Source: Cercis canadensis
Lineage: Eukaryota > Streptophyta > Magnoliopsida > Fabales > Fabaceae
Assembly (NCBI GenBank): GCA_003255065.1
Contig: QAOA01001066.1
Span: 2,473,397 to 2,537,396 of the forward strand
DNA length: 64,000 nt
Reading direction: 5' to 3'
The notes under the pieces were generated by a model. That model had not been told where the DNA came from. It made no database searches and saw only the letters and a program-made list of their open reading frames with translations. Positions 1 through 9,292 of this stretch are shown here, piece after piece (positions within the stretch are counted from its first letter, which is position 1; every line of letters starts with the position of its first letter). Made by a program: the position numbers and the translations under genes.

Positions 1-1331
1 TTGAGATAAGTTTCATGAGAATCTGAAGATTGATCAATATCTTCATCTTCATCTTCATTCTTTGAACTAGACTTTTGACTATTGACATGACTCTTTAATG
101 ACAAATTAAGCAAATCTAATTCTATTCGGCTCTGATCTTGCTTTAATTGCTTAATTTCTTTTTTGACTTCTTTGATTTCATTTTGAAGCTCTTTGACAGT
201 AACAACCTGTTGTTTTGAATTCATTTTTGACAGAATAGCACTAAGGCTAATTGGTTTGATGTCAGGAAAGCTAGGCTTCTCTTTATCTAAGATGTCTTTT
301 AATTTCAAAAGATATTGCCTTTTGATTTCATCATCTTCTATCTTTTCTATGACATCTATGAGGAAACTAGCTTCTGATGAAATAACATTTATTGATTTTG
401 ATTTGCAAGTTCCATTGCAATCTGGATCCTTGCAATTTTGAATACAGGGTTCATCTTTTTCAGTTTCAGAAGATTCTGAAGCAGATGATTCTTCTTGAAT
501 TTGAAAAATATTTTCTATTTGATCTTCAGAATTCCTATCTGATAATTCCTTTTCAAATTCATTTTCTGAGTCTGAAATATTATTAATGAATAATTTACTT
601 AACTCTTTCTTTAATGATTCACTAATGTTTAATGAATTAATCTTAGATCTCATCGGACAATTACTCTTGTAATGTCCTACTTGACCACATCTATAACAGA
701 CAGGATTTTTGAATGACTTTCTAGACTTTGAACTCTTCTTTGAAGATTCTTTGAAAGGTTTTGGTTCATTTCTATCATGATTTGTTCTTCTTTTATCGAA
801 CTTCTTATGACTAAAACTTTTTCTAAAGGACTTTTGATTTTTCTTATCTCTTGATGAAGGAGGAACTAAATTTGTATCAAATCCCATTTGATTACAAATA
901 TTTCCTAGTTCATTCTTCCTTTTATGACTATCTTTTTGAATTTTGTTTTTGAACTTAATATCATTACACTCAACCATGATCTCTTGATTAATAGCACTAA
1001 CTAATTGACCATAAGATGAAGATTCATAGACTTGAGTTAATGATAAACCTTGTTGAGTTCCATGGTTTCTCAACCTTTCTTTGACTTTTTCTGCAAATAG
1101 CTTAGGAAGACCACAGATAAACTTTTCTTTCCAATAAGCTAAATTGCAATCACTTCTTAAGAACACTTTTGAGAAAAAGACATCTTTATACCATCTTAAG
1201 TCTGAGAGTTCTCTACACCTTAAGTTGGTTAAGATTTCTAATGACTTGTCTTGAAAGCTTTGAGGTTCACCTATGAAATGTTTAATGATGGCATATATCA
1301 AAAGTTCTATGGTACAACTTGATAGTCAAAG
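1..1331 (-). pseudogene. Viral copy A: second half of coat-like domain, CCHC knuckle, acidic tail
   Basis: This is endogenous pararetrovirus coding sequence, read on the - strand and cut off by the window edge. The CCHC knuckle (CYRCGQVGHYKSNC) is encoded near 655-700, preceded by a Lys/Arg/Ser-rich stretch and followed by an acidic Ser/Glu-rich tail. By family knowledge this is the nucleic-acid-binding end of a caulimovirid coat protein. It matches the same segment of copy D almost base for base. Around 1310-1345 small sequence changes put in-frame stops between this part and the preceding coat segment, so the gene is broken. The protease expected next lies outside the window. Confidence 0.75.
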
Positions 1332-1348
1332 TCCTAGATAACAAGTTT

Positions 1349-2125
1349 CTATTTCTGATCTTTGATCTTCAGTGAGATAATTATCCCACAACCTTTGAGT
1401 TGACCAGTGAAACCACTAACAACAATTTTAAGGATATTCCTTAAATCTGCTGAAGGAATTTTGATTCTAAAAGCATTAACTGCCATGAGGATTTCATTAG
1501 TATGATTTAATATCTCATGTTCGCTCATACCATCAATATTCCACTCATAGATACTAGTTCCATCGTAACTACTATGGACATATTGATTTCTTTCCTCAAA
1601 TTGAATATCTGGAAGAGTAGGTCTAGGATAGTAATTCCTAGTTTGATAAGTTCTCCGACCTAATCTCAGATTTTGTTTTAAAACTTTATTGACACCTAAT
1701 TCTTCTTCTTGATTGATCATATTGATTGACTGTTTCTTTTCTAACTTATTGAGTTTATCGACTATTAGGTTTAAGGCATCTTCATTACCAAACCTAATGT
1801 CTTTCATTTTTGAAAAGTTTGGCATCCTATAAATAGGTTGCTGAATTTCTGATTTATTGAAAGATATTGAAGGAGACTTTGATGAAGAAGGACCTAATGA
1901 AAGAGGACCTAAAGGACGACTTAATGGAGGAAGATCTAATGAATTATTTGATGAAGGAAGAGAAGAGAGTGTATTCTCTACTCTAGTCATTTGTTCTGAA
2001 ACAGTTTTTAGCATTTGATTTGTGTAATTATTTTGATATTGAATATTCTTGACATAATTATTCTGATATTGAATATTCTTGACATCTTTTAATGAAAGAT
2101 TATCCTTATCAGGACCATGACTCAT
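1349..2125 (-). pseudogene. Viral copy A: linker and first half of coat-like domain
   Basis: The 258-codon open segment contains a Ser/Pro/Leu-rich linker, a basic patch (LGRRTYQTRNYYPRP) and the start of the domain beginning WNIDGMSEHEIL, a family I recall as DUF7746 from plant pararetrovirus-like polyproteins. A 27-bp tandem duplication near 2,027-2,085 repeats the NIQYQNNY segment. The frame ends at a stop in the middle of the GFTGQLKG motif after a small deletion. It is separated from the upstream linker segment by a stop at 2,153, where other copies read through. Confidence 0.7.
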
Positions 2126-2152
2126 TTTGAAAGGTGAAGCAATTACTTCTTC

Positions 2153-2539
2153 TTAATGAACATTTTTGACAATGATTTCTTCTAAAGGAGGATGAACTGA
2201 AGTGACAGTTGTATTGGATGAGGTTTTCCAATTTTGAGCTGTCCTGGTATTCATATTGATTTCTTTAGATGTTCTAAAAGGATAAGGAATGTAATTTTTC
2301 CTAGCATAGACTTCGAACCATTCGAAGAAAGGAATGTTGATCTTAGCACGCTCTAACTTATCATAATAGAACATTTTGTAATATTTTAGAATCTCTTTAC
2401 TGAATGTATTGAAATACCAGTGTCTTTTCTCTCTATTGTAATCACTCATGAATTCCTCCTTAAGATATTCTTTATCTATCTTGAATTCTTTTGATATGAC
2501 ATTAAGTTGACTTTGAAAATCAGACGCTGTAGGAGACAT
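2153..2539 (-). pseudogene. Viral copy A: inter-domain segment between movement and coat regions
   Basis: A 128-codon open segment carries the conserved block FKIDKEYLKEEF and the aromatic motif NIPFFEWFEVYARKNYIPYPF-like. The same block sits between movement and coat domains in copies C, D and F. I recall similar blocks in plant pararetrovirus-like polyproteins under a DUF name, but its role is not established. In copy A it is closed by a stop just before the next segment. Confidence 0.65.
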
Positions 2540-2802
2540 ATGAGGAGACTCTTGATCTTGAGTTTCCTGATAGACTCGCTTTGGGATGACAGGTCTAAAA
2601 TTGATTCCTGATGAACTTCTGATGAAGAAACTTTAGGAATAGTCCAGTTTTGAAGATTTTGCTCTATCTGAGAAATAACAACTTCCCTGCTATTACTTCC
2701 ATCCTCTTGATTATCTGATGAATAGTCATGTTCTTGAATACTTGAACTAGAAGGTTCATGTCTACTGATGAACACACTTTTTATACAATAGTTATTCCTC
2801 AT
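2476..2802 (-). pseudogene. Viral copy A: movement protein remnant with core deleted
   Basis: The frame holds the N-terminal acidic/serine-rich segment of the movement polyprotein (HEPSSSSIQEHDYSSDNQED). After SSSEVHQ it jumps to sequence that lies more than 1 kb further downstream in copies D and F, so the whole 30K movement core is missing. A stretch of about 90 bases at 2,766-2,855, absent from other copies, interrupts the region just before the normal ATG. It is a clear internal deletion plus insertion. Confidence 0.65.
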
Positions 2803-3136
2803 ACTTAGACGACCTTAAAACTTAATTAATTTGAGGAGCCTCGGCAGCTCATCATCTACCAGACAACAATCTCTTAATCACCCTTGACATTATAATCAAT
2901 CTTAACTCTAACAACCAAGTGTTTTCCTTGAACTTACCGGGAACACCCCGCTTACCAACGGATTCACTGCCTCCCCTGGGACTTACTACCGGGAACACGG
3001 TTACCGGCTTACCAACGCTAAGTCAAGAAAATATAATGATTTAGAAAATTAGAGTCTTAATATCTCACAAAGTCTTGGATTTTAGAGATCTATGACCGAC
3101 TTAATGAACTTCTAAGACAAATACCTTGAACAATAT

Positions 3137-3307
3137 CTAAACAGCAAGATAAACAAGTCTCTTGAAATAATGTTGAGAAAATTGTTGATAAGCTTCAATT
3201 TCTTCAGTTTCCAAAGGACGTTCCTTTTTGAGGTATCTAACTCTGTTGCTATAAAGCCAATAAGAGAGTTTTAGCTTTTCTATTGAAGGACCATAATACC
3301 CTACCAT
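3137..3307 (-). CDS. Viral copy A: second short leader-proximal ORF (56 aa)
   Basis: ATG at 3,307 opens a 56-codon frame six bases after the stop of the preceding short ORF. The product is basic and Tyr-rich, beginning MVGYYGPSIEKLK and ending in a hydrophobic segment. The same ORF with the same length occurs in copies B, C, D, E and F, which supports its being a real viral ORF. I do not recognise its function. Confidence 0.5.
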   Translation of the reverse strand: MVGYYGPSIEKLKLSYWLYSNRVRYLKKERPLETEEIEAYQQFSQHYFKRLVYLAV

Positions 3308-3312
3308 CTGAC

Positions 3313-3507
3313 TCAGACAGCTAGATATGCAATTCTTTTTGATCTTAAAGTGACTTGATACCTACAAACCCAAATGTAGTAAGGATCTGCTGTTTGAAGA
3401 AACTCTTTGTCGAGAAGGAGACTTCTATAATATCTAATTAAAGCTTGATCTTCCATCAAACCATAACCATTATATCTACTGACTCGGTATTGCTGCCACC
3501 TAGCCAT
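3313..3507 (-). CDS. Viral copy A: first short ORF (64 aa)
   Basis: The 64-codon frame starts MARWQQYRVSRY and ends KRIAYLAV. It is the first ORF after the PBS and leader, and is followed six bases later by the second short ORF. Caulimovirids often carry small ORFs before the movement or polyprotein ORF, but I see no motif that fixes a role. It is open in copies A and D, while C, E and F share a TAA near the end. Confidence 0.5.
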   Translation of the reverse strand: MARWQQYRVSRYNGYGLMEDQALIRYYRSLLLDKEFLQTADPYYIWVCRYQVTLRSKRIAYLAV

Positions 3508-3759
3508 GTAGAATGTTCATGATTATCTTTTGAAGAAAGTGATTAATGAAAATTAACACACCGACGCGAGGAGGACGCACACGCACCTAGGACACAGGTC
3601 ATTAAGTCAAAATCTAAGAGCGATCCTGCCCCGAATGGTATCAGAGCCTGTGCCGCCTCTTTTTGTGGTGGGGGTAATGGGTGTGTCTGTGTCCTAGGTG
3701 TGTTAATCTTCATTAAACATTTTCTTCAAAAAAGTTTCATATCTAGCTGTCTATGGTAG
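3508..3759. other. Head-to-head junction of viral copies A and B
   Basis: From 3,508 to about 3,600 the sequence is the leader of copy A (- strand). From about 3,601 it is the leader of copy B in the opposite direction. The GC-rich CACCTAGG...ACACAG element present upstream of all PBS copies appears on both sides, as an inverted pair around the B PBS. Copy B has lost its first short ORF: the leader jumps from the TTCTTCAAA segment to the end of that ORF. Confidence 0.65.
3636..3648 (+). promoter_or_regulatory. tRNA-iMet primer binding site, viral copy B
   Basis: TGGTATCAGAGCC is the plant initiator tRNA-Met primer binding site used by caulimovirids and many copia elements. It lies in the leader, upstream of the coding region, as expected for a pararetrovirus. 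Confidence 0.85.
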
Positions 3760-3930
3760 ATGGCAAGATATTATGGTCCTTTCATAATTAAGCAAAAACA
3801 TGCTTACTTGTTCTATTGCAATAGAGTTGGATACCTCAAAGAAGAACATCCTTCTGAAATTGAAGAAATTAAATATAATCAAAGGATTGTTCAATACTAT
3901 TTCAGCAAGCTTGCTCATCTAGCTGCTTAG
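3760..3930 (+). CDS. Viral copy B: second short ORF (56 aa), divergent
   Basis: ATG at 3,760 opens a 56-codon frame beginning MARYYGPFIIKQ and ending KLAHLAA. It aligns along its whole length with the second short ORF of the other copies (YYGP, NRV-YLK and QYYF motifs) but with many substitutions, so copy B is a distinct lineage rather than a recent duplicate. Conserved length despite divergence argues that the ORF was translated. Confidence 0.5.
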   Translation: MARYYGPFIIKQKHAYLFYCNRVGYLKEEHPSEIEEIKYNQRIVQYYFSKLAHLAA

Positions 3931-4051
3931 TCATTATTCTAAGAATTTGTTTTAGAAGTTCATTAAGCGAAGCATAGATTTCTAAAAGTCCAAGACTTTG
4001 TAGGATATTAAGACTCTAATTTTCTAAATCATTATATTTCCTTGACTTAGC

Positions 4052-4137
4052 GTTGGTAAGCCGGTAACCGTGTTCCCGGTAGTAAGTCCCAGGGGAGGCA
4101 GTGAATCCGTTGGTAAGCGGGGTGTTCCCGGTAAGTT
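4052..4137 (+). promoter_or_regulatory. Cluster of four GTAAG splice-donor-like motifs (copy B)
   Basis: GTAAG occurs at 4,056, 4,082, 4,113 and 4,131, embedded in a GC-rich block in otherwise AT-rich DNA, just before the ATG of the large ORF. The same block is present with the same four motifs in the other copies (for example 16,001-16,080 on the - strand in D). GTAAG(T/C) fits the plant 5' splice-site consensus, and splicing of pregenomic RNA is established for CaMV and RTBV. Use as donors here is inference. Confidence 0.4.
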
Positions 4138-4186
4138 CAAGGAAAACACTTGGTTGTTAGAGTTAAGATTGATCATAAAGTCAAGG

Positions 4187-5697
4187 ATGGATAGAGAGTA
4201 TATGTCTAGTGAAGATGAACCTTTTGATTCAGATACTGAAGAACATGACTATTCAATAGATGTTCAAGATGATGAAATTTCAGTTGATCAAAATGATGAA
4301 AATTCAGATGAAGAAGAATTAGAATTAGATTCTAGTTTTGAATCATCAACTCATTACAGTCCTAGCAGAAGATCATTAAAATCCTCTTCAAAAAGTTCAT
4401 CAGGAATTAACATTACAATAGTTAGTTCCAAACCTTTTACTCAAAATTCTCCTCATATGTCTTTTCCCAGGTCATCAAAAGAGTTTCAAATAGATAAAGA
4501 ATATCTTAGGAAAGAATTCATGAGAACCTCAAACAAAGAGAAAAGACGTTGGTATTTCAAAAAATTCAATCATCAAGCAAAAGAAATATTCAAAGAAATT
4601 TATTACCATGAGTTAAATATCATGAACTACAACATGCCTTTCTTCGAATGGTTCGAAGAGTATGCTGAAGTAAATGATATTAGCTATCCTTTTGCTAAGG
4701 TGGATGATACAGTTTATCCTTATAAACCAATCAAGAAGATCAAGAAAAGTACTAGGATAAATCAGGAAACTACATCAGAGACACTAGTTACTGTTGTCCA
4801 TCCTCCTTTAGAGAAAATTACTGTTGAAAATATTCATCAAGAAGAAGTAATTACTTCACCTCTCATAATAACTCATGATCTTCACTCATTAAAAGGTCCA
4901 AACATAGATCAGATGATTAGAGTAGAGAATACACTCTCTTCTCTTCCTTCATCAAATAATTCATTAGATCTTCCTCCCTTAAGTCATCCTTTAGGTCTTT
5001 CTTCATCAAAGTCTCCTTCAATATCTTTCAATAAATCAGAAATTCAGCAACCTATTTATAGGATGCCCAACTTTTCAAAAATAAAAGGTATTAGGTTTGG
5101 AAAAGAGGATTCCTTAAACCTAATAAAGAAACCTTCAATCAATATGATCAAAAAAGAAAAAGAAGAATTAGCTGTCAATAAAGTTTTAAAGCAAAATCTG
5201 AGATTAGGTCGAAGAACTTATCAAACTAGGAATTATTATCCTAGACCTACTCTTCCAGATATTCAATTTGAGGAAAGAAGTCAATATGTCCATAGTAGTT
5301 ATGATGGAACTAGTATCTATGAGTGGAATATTGATGGTATGAGCGAACATGAAATATTAAATCATACTAATGAAATCCTCATGGCAGTAAATGCTTTCAG
5401 AATCAAAATCCCTTCAGCAGATTTAAGAAATATCCTTAAAATTGTTGTTAGTGGTTTCACTGGTCAACTCAAAGGTTGGTGGGATAATTATCTCACTGAA
5501 GATCAAAGATTAGAAATAGAAACTTCAATAGATCCTGAAACTGATAGTTCAACATGCATAGAACTTTTGATCTATGCCATCATTAAACATTTCATAGGTG
5601 AACCTCAAAGCTTTCAAGACAAGTCATTAGAAATCTTAACCAACTTAAAGTGTAGAGAACTCTCAGACTTAAGATGGTATAAAGATGTCTTTTTCAA
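4187..5697 (+). pseudogene. Viral copy B: coat-type polyprotein lacking the movement domain
   Basis: The frame is open upstream of the ATG at 4,187 (MDREYMSSEDEPF). A strongly acidic stretch of about 50 residues is followed by the inter-domain block (IDKEYLRKEF, MPFFEWFEEYAE), the basic LGRRTYQTRNYY patch and the coat-like domain from WNIDGMSEHEIL through GFTGQLKGWWDNYL. The 30K movement core seen in C to F is absent. The C-terminal half of the coat domain, CCHC knuckle and protease are lost where the sequence flips to the - strand at about 5,695; the remaining codons of the open frame to 5,836 are antisense readthrough. Divergence from the other copies is visible throughout. Confidence 0.7.
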
Positions 5698-6179
5698 GCT
5701 AAATTGCAATCACTTCTTAAGAACACTTTTGAGAAAAAGACCTCTTTATACCATCTTAAGTCTGAGAGTTCTCTACACCTTAAGTTGGTTAAGATTTCTA
5801 ATGACTTGTCTTGAAAGATTTGAGGTTCACCTATGAAATGTTTGATGATGGCATAGATCAAAAGTTCTATGCATGTTGAACTATCAGTTTCAGGATCTAT
5901 TGAAGTTTCTATTTCTAATCTTTGATCTTCAGTGAGATAATTATCCCACCAACCTTTGAGTTGACCAGTGAAACCACTAACAACAATTTTAAGGATATTC
6001 CTTAAATCTGCTGAAGGGATTTTGATTCTAAAAGCATTGACTGCCATGAGGATTTCATTAGTATGATTTAATATCTCATGCTCGCTCATACCATCAATAT
6101 TCCACTCATAGATACTAGTTCCATCGTAACTACTANGTTCCATCATAACTACTATGGACATATTGACTTCTTTCCTCAA
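5694..6179 (-). pseudogene. Viral copy C: coat-like domain fragment
   Basis: The - strand frame encodes the WNIDGMSEHEIL to RWYKEVFFSKVFL part of the coat-like domain and ends at the junction with copy B. Together with copy B it forms a long imperfect palindrome centred near 5,696. An N at position 6,136 and a duplicated VVMME/SYDGT segment mark a local rearrangement or assembly problem at the upstream end. Confidence 0.7.
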
Positions 6180-6180
6180 A

Positions 6181-7758
6181 TTAAATATCTGGAAGAGTAG
6201 GTCTAGGATAATAATTCCTAGTTTGATAAGTTCTTCGACCTAATCTCAGATTCTGTTTTAAAACTTTATTGACAGCTAATTCTTCTTTTTCTTGTTTGAT
6301 CATATTGATTGAAGGTTTTTCTATTATTAGGTTTAAGGAATCCTCTTTTCCAAACATAATGTTTTTTATTTTTGAAAAGTTTGGCATCCTATAAATAGGT
6401 TGCTGAATTTCTGATTTATTGAAAGATATTGAAGGAGAAGAAGGGGACTTTGATGAAGAAGGACCTAATGAAAGAGGACCTAAAGGACGACTTAATGGAG
6501 GAAGATCTAATGAATTATTTAATGAAGGAAGAGAAGAGAGTGTATTCTCTACTCTAGTCATTTGATCTGAAACAGTTTTGAGTATTTGATTTGTGTAATT
6601 ATTCTGATATTGAATATTCTTGACATCCTTTAATGAAAGATTGTCCTTGTCAGAACCATGACTCATTTTGAAAGGTGAAGCAATTATTTCTTCTTGATGA
6701 ACATTTTTGACAATGATTTCTTTTAAAGGAGGATGAACTGAAGTAATAGTTGTATTGGATGAGGTTTTCCAATTTTGAGCTATCCTGGTATTCATATTGA
6801 TTTTCTTAGGTGTTCTAAAAGGATAAGATATGTAATTTTTCCTAGCATAGACTTCGAACCATTCGAAGAAGGGAATATTGATCTTAGCACGTTCTAACTT
6901 ATCATAATAGAACATTTTGTAATATTGTAGAATCTCTTTACTGAATGTATTGAAATACCAGTGTCTTTTCTCTCTATTGTAATCTCTCATGAATTCCTCC
7001 TTAAGATATTCTTTATCTATAATGAATTCTTTTGATATAACATTAAGTTGACTCTGAAAATCAGACGCTGTAGGAGACATATGAGGAGACTCTTGATCTT
7101 GAGTTTCCTGATAGACTCGCTTTGGGATGACAGGTCTAAAATTGATTCCTGATGAACTTATTGAAGAGAAATCTAATGATCTTCTTGCAGAACTATAATG
7201 AATTGATGGTTCATACTTAGAAGAGTATGACCTTCCAAATTTGAGAGTAACATTCCCTGAGGGAGATGTTAAAATTTGATTTAATTCTGGATATTCTGGG
7301 GATCTAGGAGGGACTGCATCCTCTATTTCCCATTCATCCACATATGAAATTTCATCATGTCTTAACCTTTTAGGGGTTATTGACTGAGAATTTTGAGTAT
7401 TGACTTCTAACAACAAAGATTCATCTTTTAGAGATTTTTTGATGCAACCTATGTTGATCTTGGTTTTCATGACTTTGTAACAGATTCTAAATATAACAGC
7501 CATGTGTTCTATTCCTGGAAGAAACTTTTCTTCCTTTGATTTGATTTTGAGTTCTAAAAACTTTGAAGTGTCAGGATGTCCTAAACCCATAGTGTAGTTT
7601 GGAAAACAATCTACATATGTTGGACCATTATGAAGATTTGATTGAATGACTCCTAATACGGATTCTTTGAAATCTATGATTCTTTTGTCTCTGAGGTACA
7701 CTAGTATTGGAGTATCTATCCCTGCTCTGTGAAGAGGTTTGACAGCTACTTGAACCAA
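6181..7758 (-). pseudogene. Viral copy C: movement core, linker and coat N-terminus
   Basis: The 525-codon open segment starts inside the movement domain (VQVAVKPLHRAGIDTPI). It contains the core I assign to the 30K movement superfamily by analogy with caulimovirid movement proteins (SNLHNGPTYVDCFPNYTMG), then a low-complexity Ser/Pro linker, the IDKEYLKEEF / FFEWFEVYARK block and the LGRRTYQTRNYY patch. A stop separates it from the N-terminal part of the movement ORF, and another stop from the coat fragment downstream. Family assignment rests on motif resemblance and order only. Confidence 0.7.
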
Positions 7759-8212
7759 TCATAGATGGAGATATTTGAAACCTTGTTGACGATGTTTCTT
7801 AATCATCTCTTCTGAGAGAAGATGAATCGTATCTTTTGATTTTTTGACTGTTATTGTTTTTTTCACTGTTTTAATAACATAATTTTGAAGTATCTCAAAA
7901 CTACATTTTTGATAAACTTCTGATGAAGAAACTTTAGGAATAGTCCAGTTTACTGTTATTGTTTTTTCCACTATTTTGATGACATAATTTTGACGTATCT
8001 CAAAACTACCTTTTTGATAAACTTCTGATGAAGAAACTTTAGGAATAGTCCAATTTTGAAGGTTCTGCTCTATCTGAGAAATAACAACTTCCCTGCTATT
8101 ACTTCCATCCTCTTGATTATCTGATGAATAGTCAAGTTCTTGAATACTAGAACTAGAAGGTTCATGTCTACCAGACAACAATCTCTTAATCACCCTTGAC
8201 ATTATAATCAAT
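7759..8212 (-). pseudogene. Viral copy C: N-terminus of movement polyprotein
   Basis: ATG at 8,212 (MSRVIKRLLSGRHEPSSS) opens the movement ORF. The frame is also open upstream to a GTG at 8,310, but the ATG is the likelier start. An internal duplication of roughly 100 bases repeats the NWTIPKVSSSEVYQK...VIK segment, which other copies carry once. The frame ends at a stop (LHL then stop) immediately before the conserved movement core. Confidence 0.65.
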
Positions 8213-8447
8213 CTTAACTCTAACAACCAAGTGTTTTCCTTGAACTTACCGGGAACACCCCACTTACCAACGGTTTTACTGCCTCCCCTGGGACTTACGA
8301 CCGGGAACACGGTTACCGGCTTACCAACGCTAAGCCAAGAAAATATAATGATTTAGAAAATTAGAGTCTTAATATCCTACAAAGTCTTGGATTTTAGAGA
8401 TTGATGCCTTGCTTAATGAACTCTAAGACTAATATCTTGAACAATAA

Positions 8448-8618
8448 CTAGACAGCAAGATAAACAAGTCTCTTGAAATAATATTGAGAAAATTGTTGAT
8501 AAGTTTGAATCTCTTCAGTTTCCAAAGGACGTTCCTTTTTGAGGTAATTAACTCTATTGCTATAAAGCCAATAAGAGAGTTTTAACTTTTCTATTGAAGG
8601 ACCATAATATCCTACCAT
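8448..8618 (-). CDS. Viral copy C: second short ORF (56 aa)
   Basis: The frame starts MVGYYGPSIEKLK and ends RLVYLAV. It has the same position and length as in the other copies: downstream of the first short ORF and about 0.24 kb before the movement ORF. The function is not recognised. Confidence 0.45.
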   Translation of the reverse strand: MVGYYGPSIEKLKLSYWLYSNRVNYLKKERPLETEEIQTYQQFSQYYFKRLVYLAV

Positions 8619-8623
8619 CTGAC

Positions 8624-8818
8624 TCAGACAGCTAGATATGCGATTCTTTTTTATCTTAAAGTGACTTGATACCTACAAACCCAAATGTAGTAAGGATCTG
8701 CTGTTTGAAGAAACTCTTTGTTAAGAAGGAGACTTCTATAATACCTAATTAAAGCTTGATCTTCCATCAAACCATAACCATGATATCTACTGACTCGGTA
8801 TTGCTGCCACCTAGCCAT
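8624..8818 (-). pseudogene. Viral copy C: first short ORF with in-frame TAA
   Basis: The frame begins MARWQQYRVSRYHGYG like copies A and D. A TAA occurs at the codon that is TCA in A and D, about 10 codons before the usual end. The same TAA is present in copies E and F, so it is a shared variant and not a private mutation of this copy. Confidence 0.5.
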
Positions 8819-8838
8819 GTAGAGTGTTCATGTTTATC

Positions 8839-9143
8839 TTTTGAAGAAAGTGATTTAATTAACACGCGAGGACGCACCTAGAGGGACACAGTGATTTAAT
8901 TAACACGCGAGGACGCACCTAGAGGGACACAGACACAGACACACCCATTACCCCCACCACAAAAAGAGGCGGCACAGGCTCTGATACCATTCGGGGCAGG
9001 ATCGCTCTTAGATTTTGATTGTATATATATATGAGGACGCACCTAGAGGGACACAGACACAGACACACCCATTACCCCCACCACAAAAAGAGGCGGCACA
9101 GGCTCTGATACCATTCAGGGCAGGATCGCTCTTAGATTTTGAC

Positions 9144-9200
<57 letters not shown>

Positions 9201-9292
9201 ACACAGACACAGACACACCCATTACCCCCACCACAAAAAGAGGCGGCACAGGCTCTGATACCATTCGGGGCAGGATCGCTCTTAGATTTTGA
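8839..9292 (-). repeat. Three tandem PBS/leader modules separated by simple repeats
   Basis: A module of roughly 110 bases consists of the GACGCACCTAGAGGGACACAG box, the CCCATTACCCCCACCAC box, the PBS and the CGATCGCTCTTAGATTTTGA tail. It occurs three times in the same orientation, ending near 9,020, 9,141 and 9,292. The GACGCACC...ACACAG box is itself doubled at 8,858-8,935. PBS copies (reverse complement) are at 8,977-8,989, 9,101-9,113 and 9,251-9,263. Short TA tracts and a TG tract lie between modules. Confidence 0.8.
9143..9199. repeat. (TA)n(TG)n microsatellite
   Basis: A short TA tract runs into about 20 TG units between the second and third PBS modules. It accounts for the spurious Cys/Val and Thr/His repeat translations in this area. 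Confidence 0.9.
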
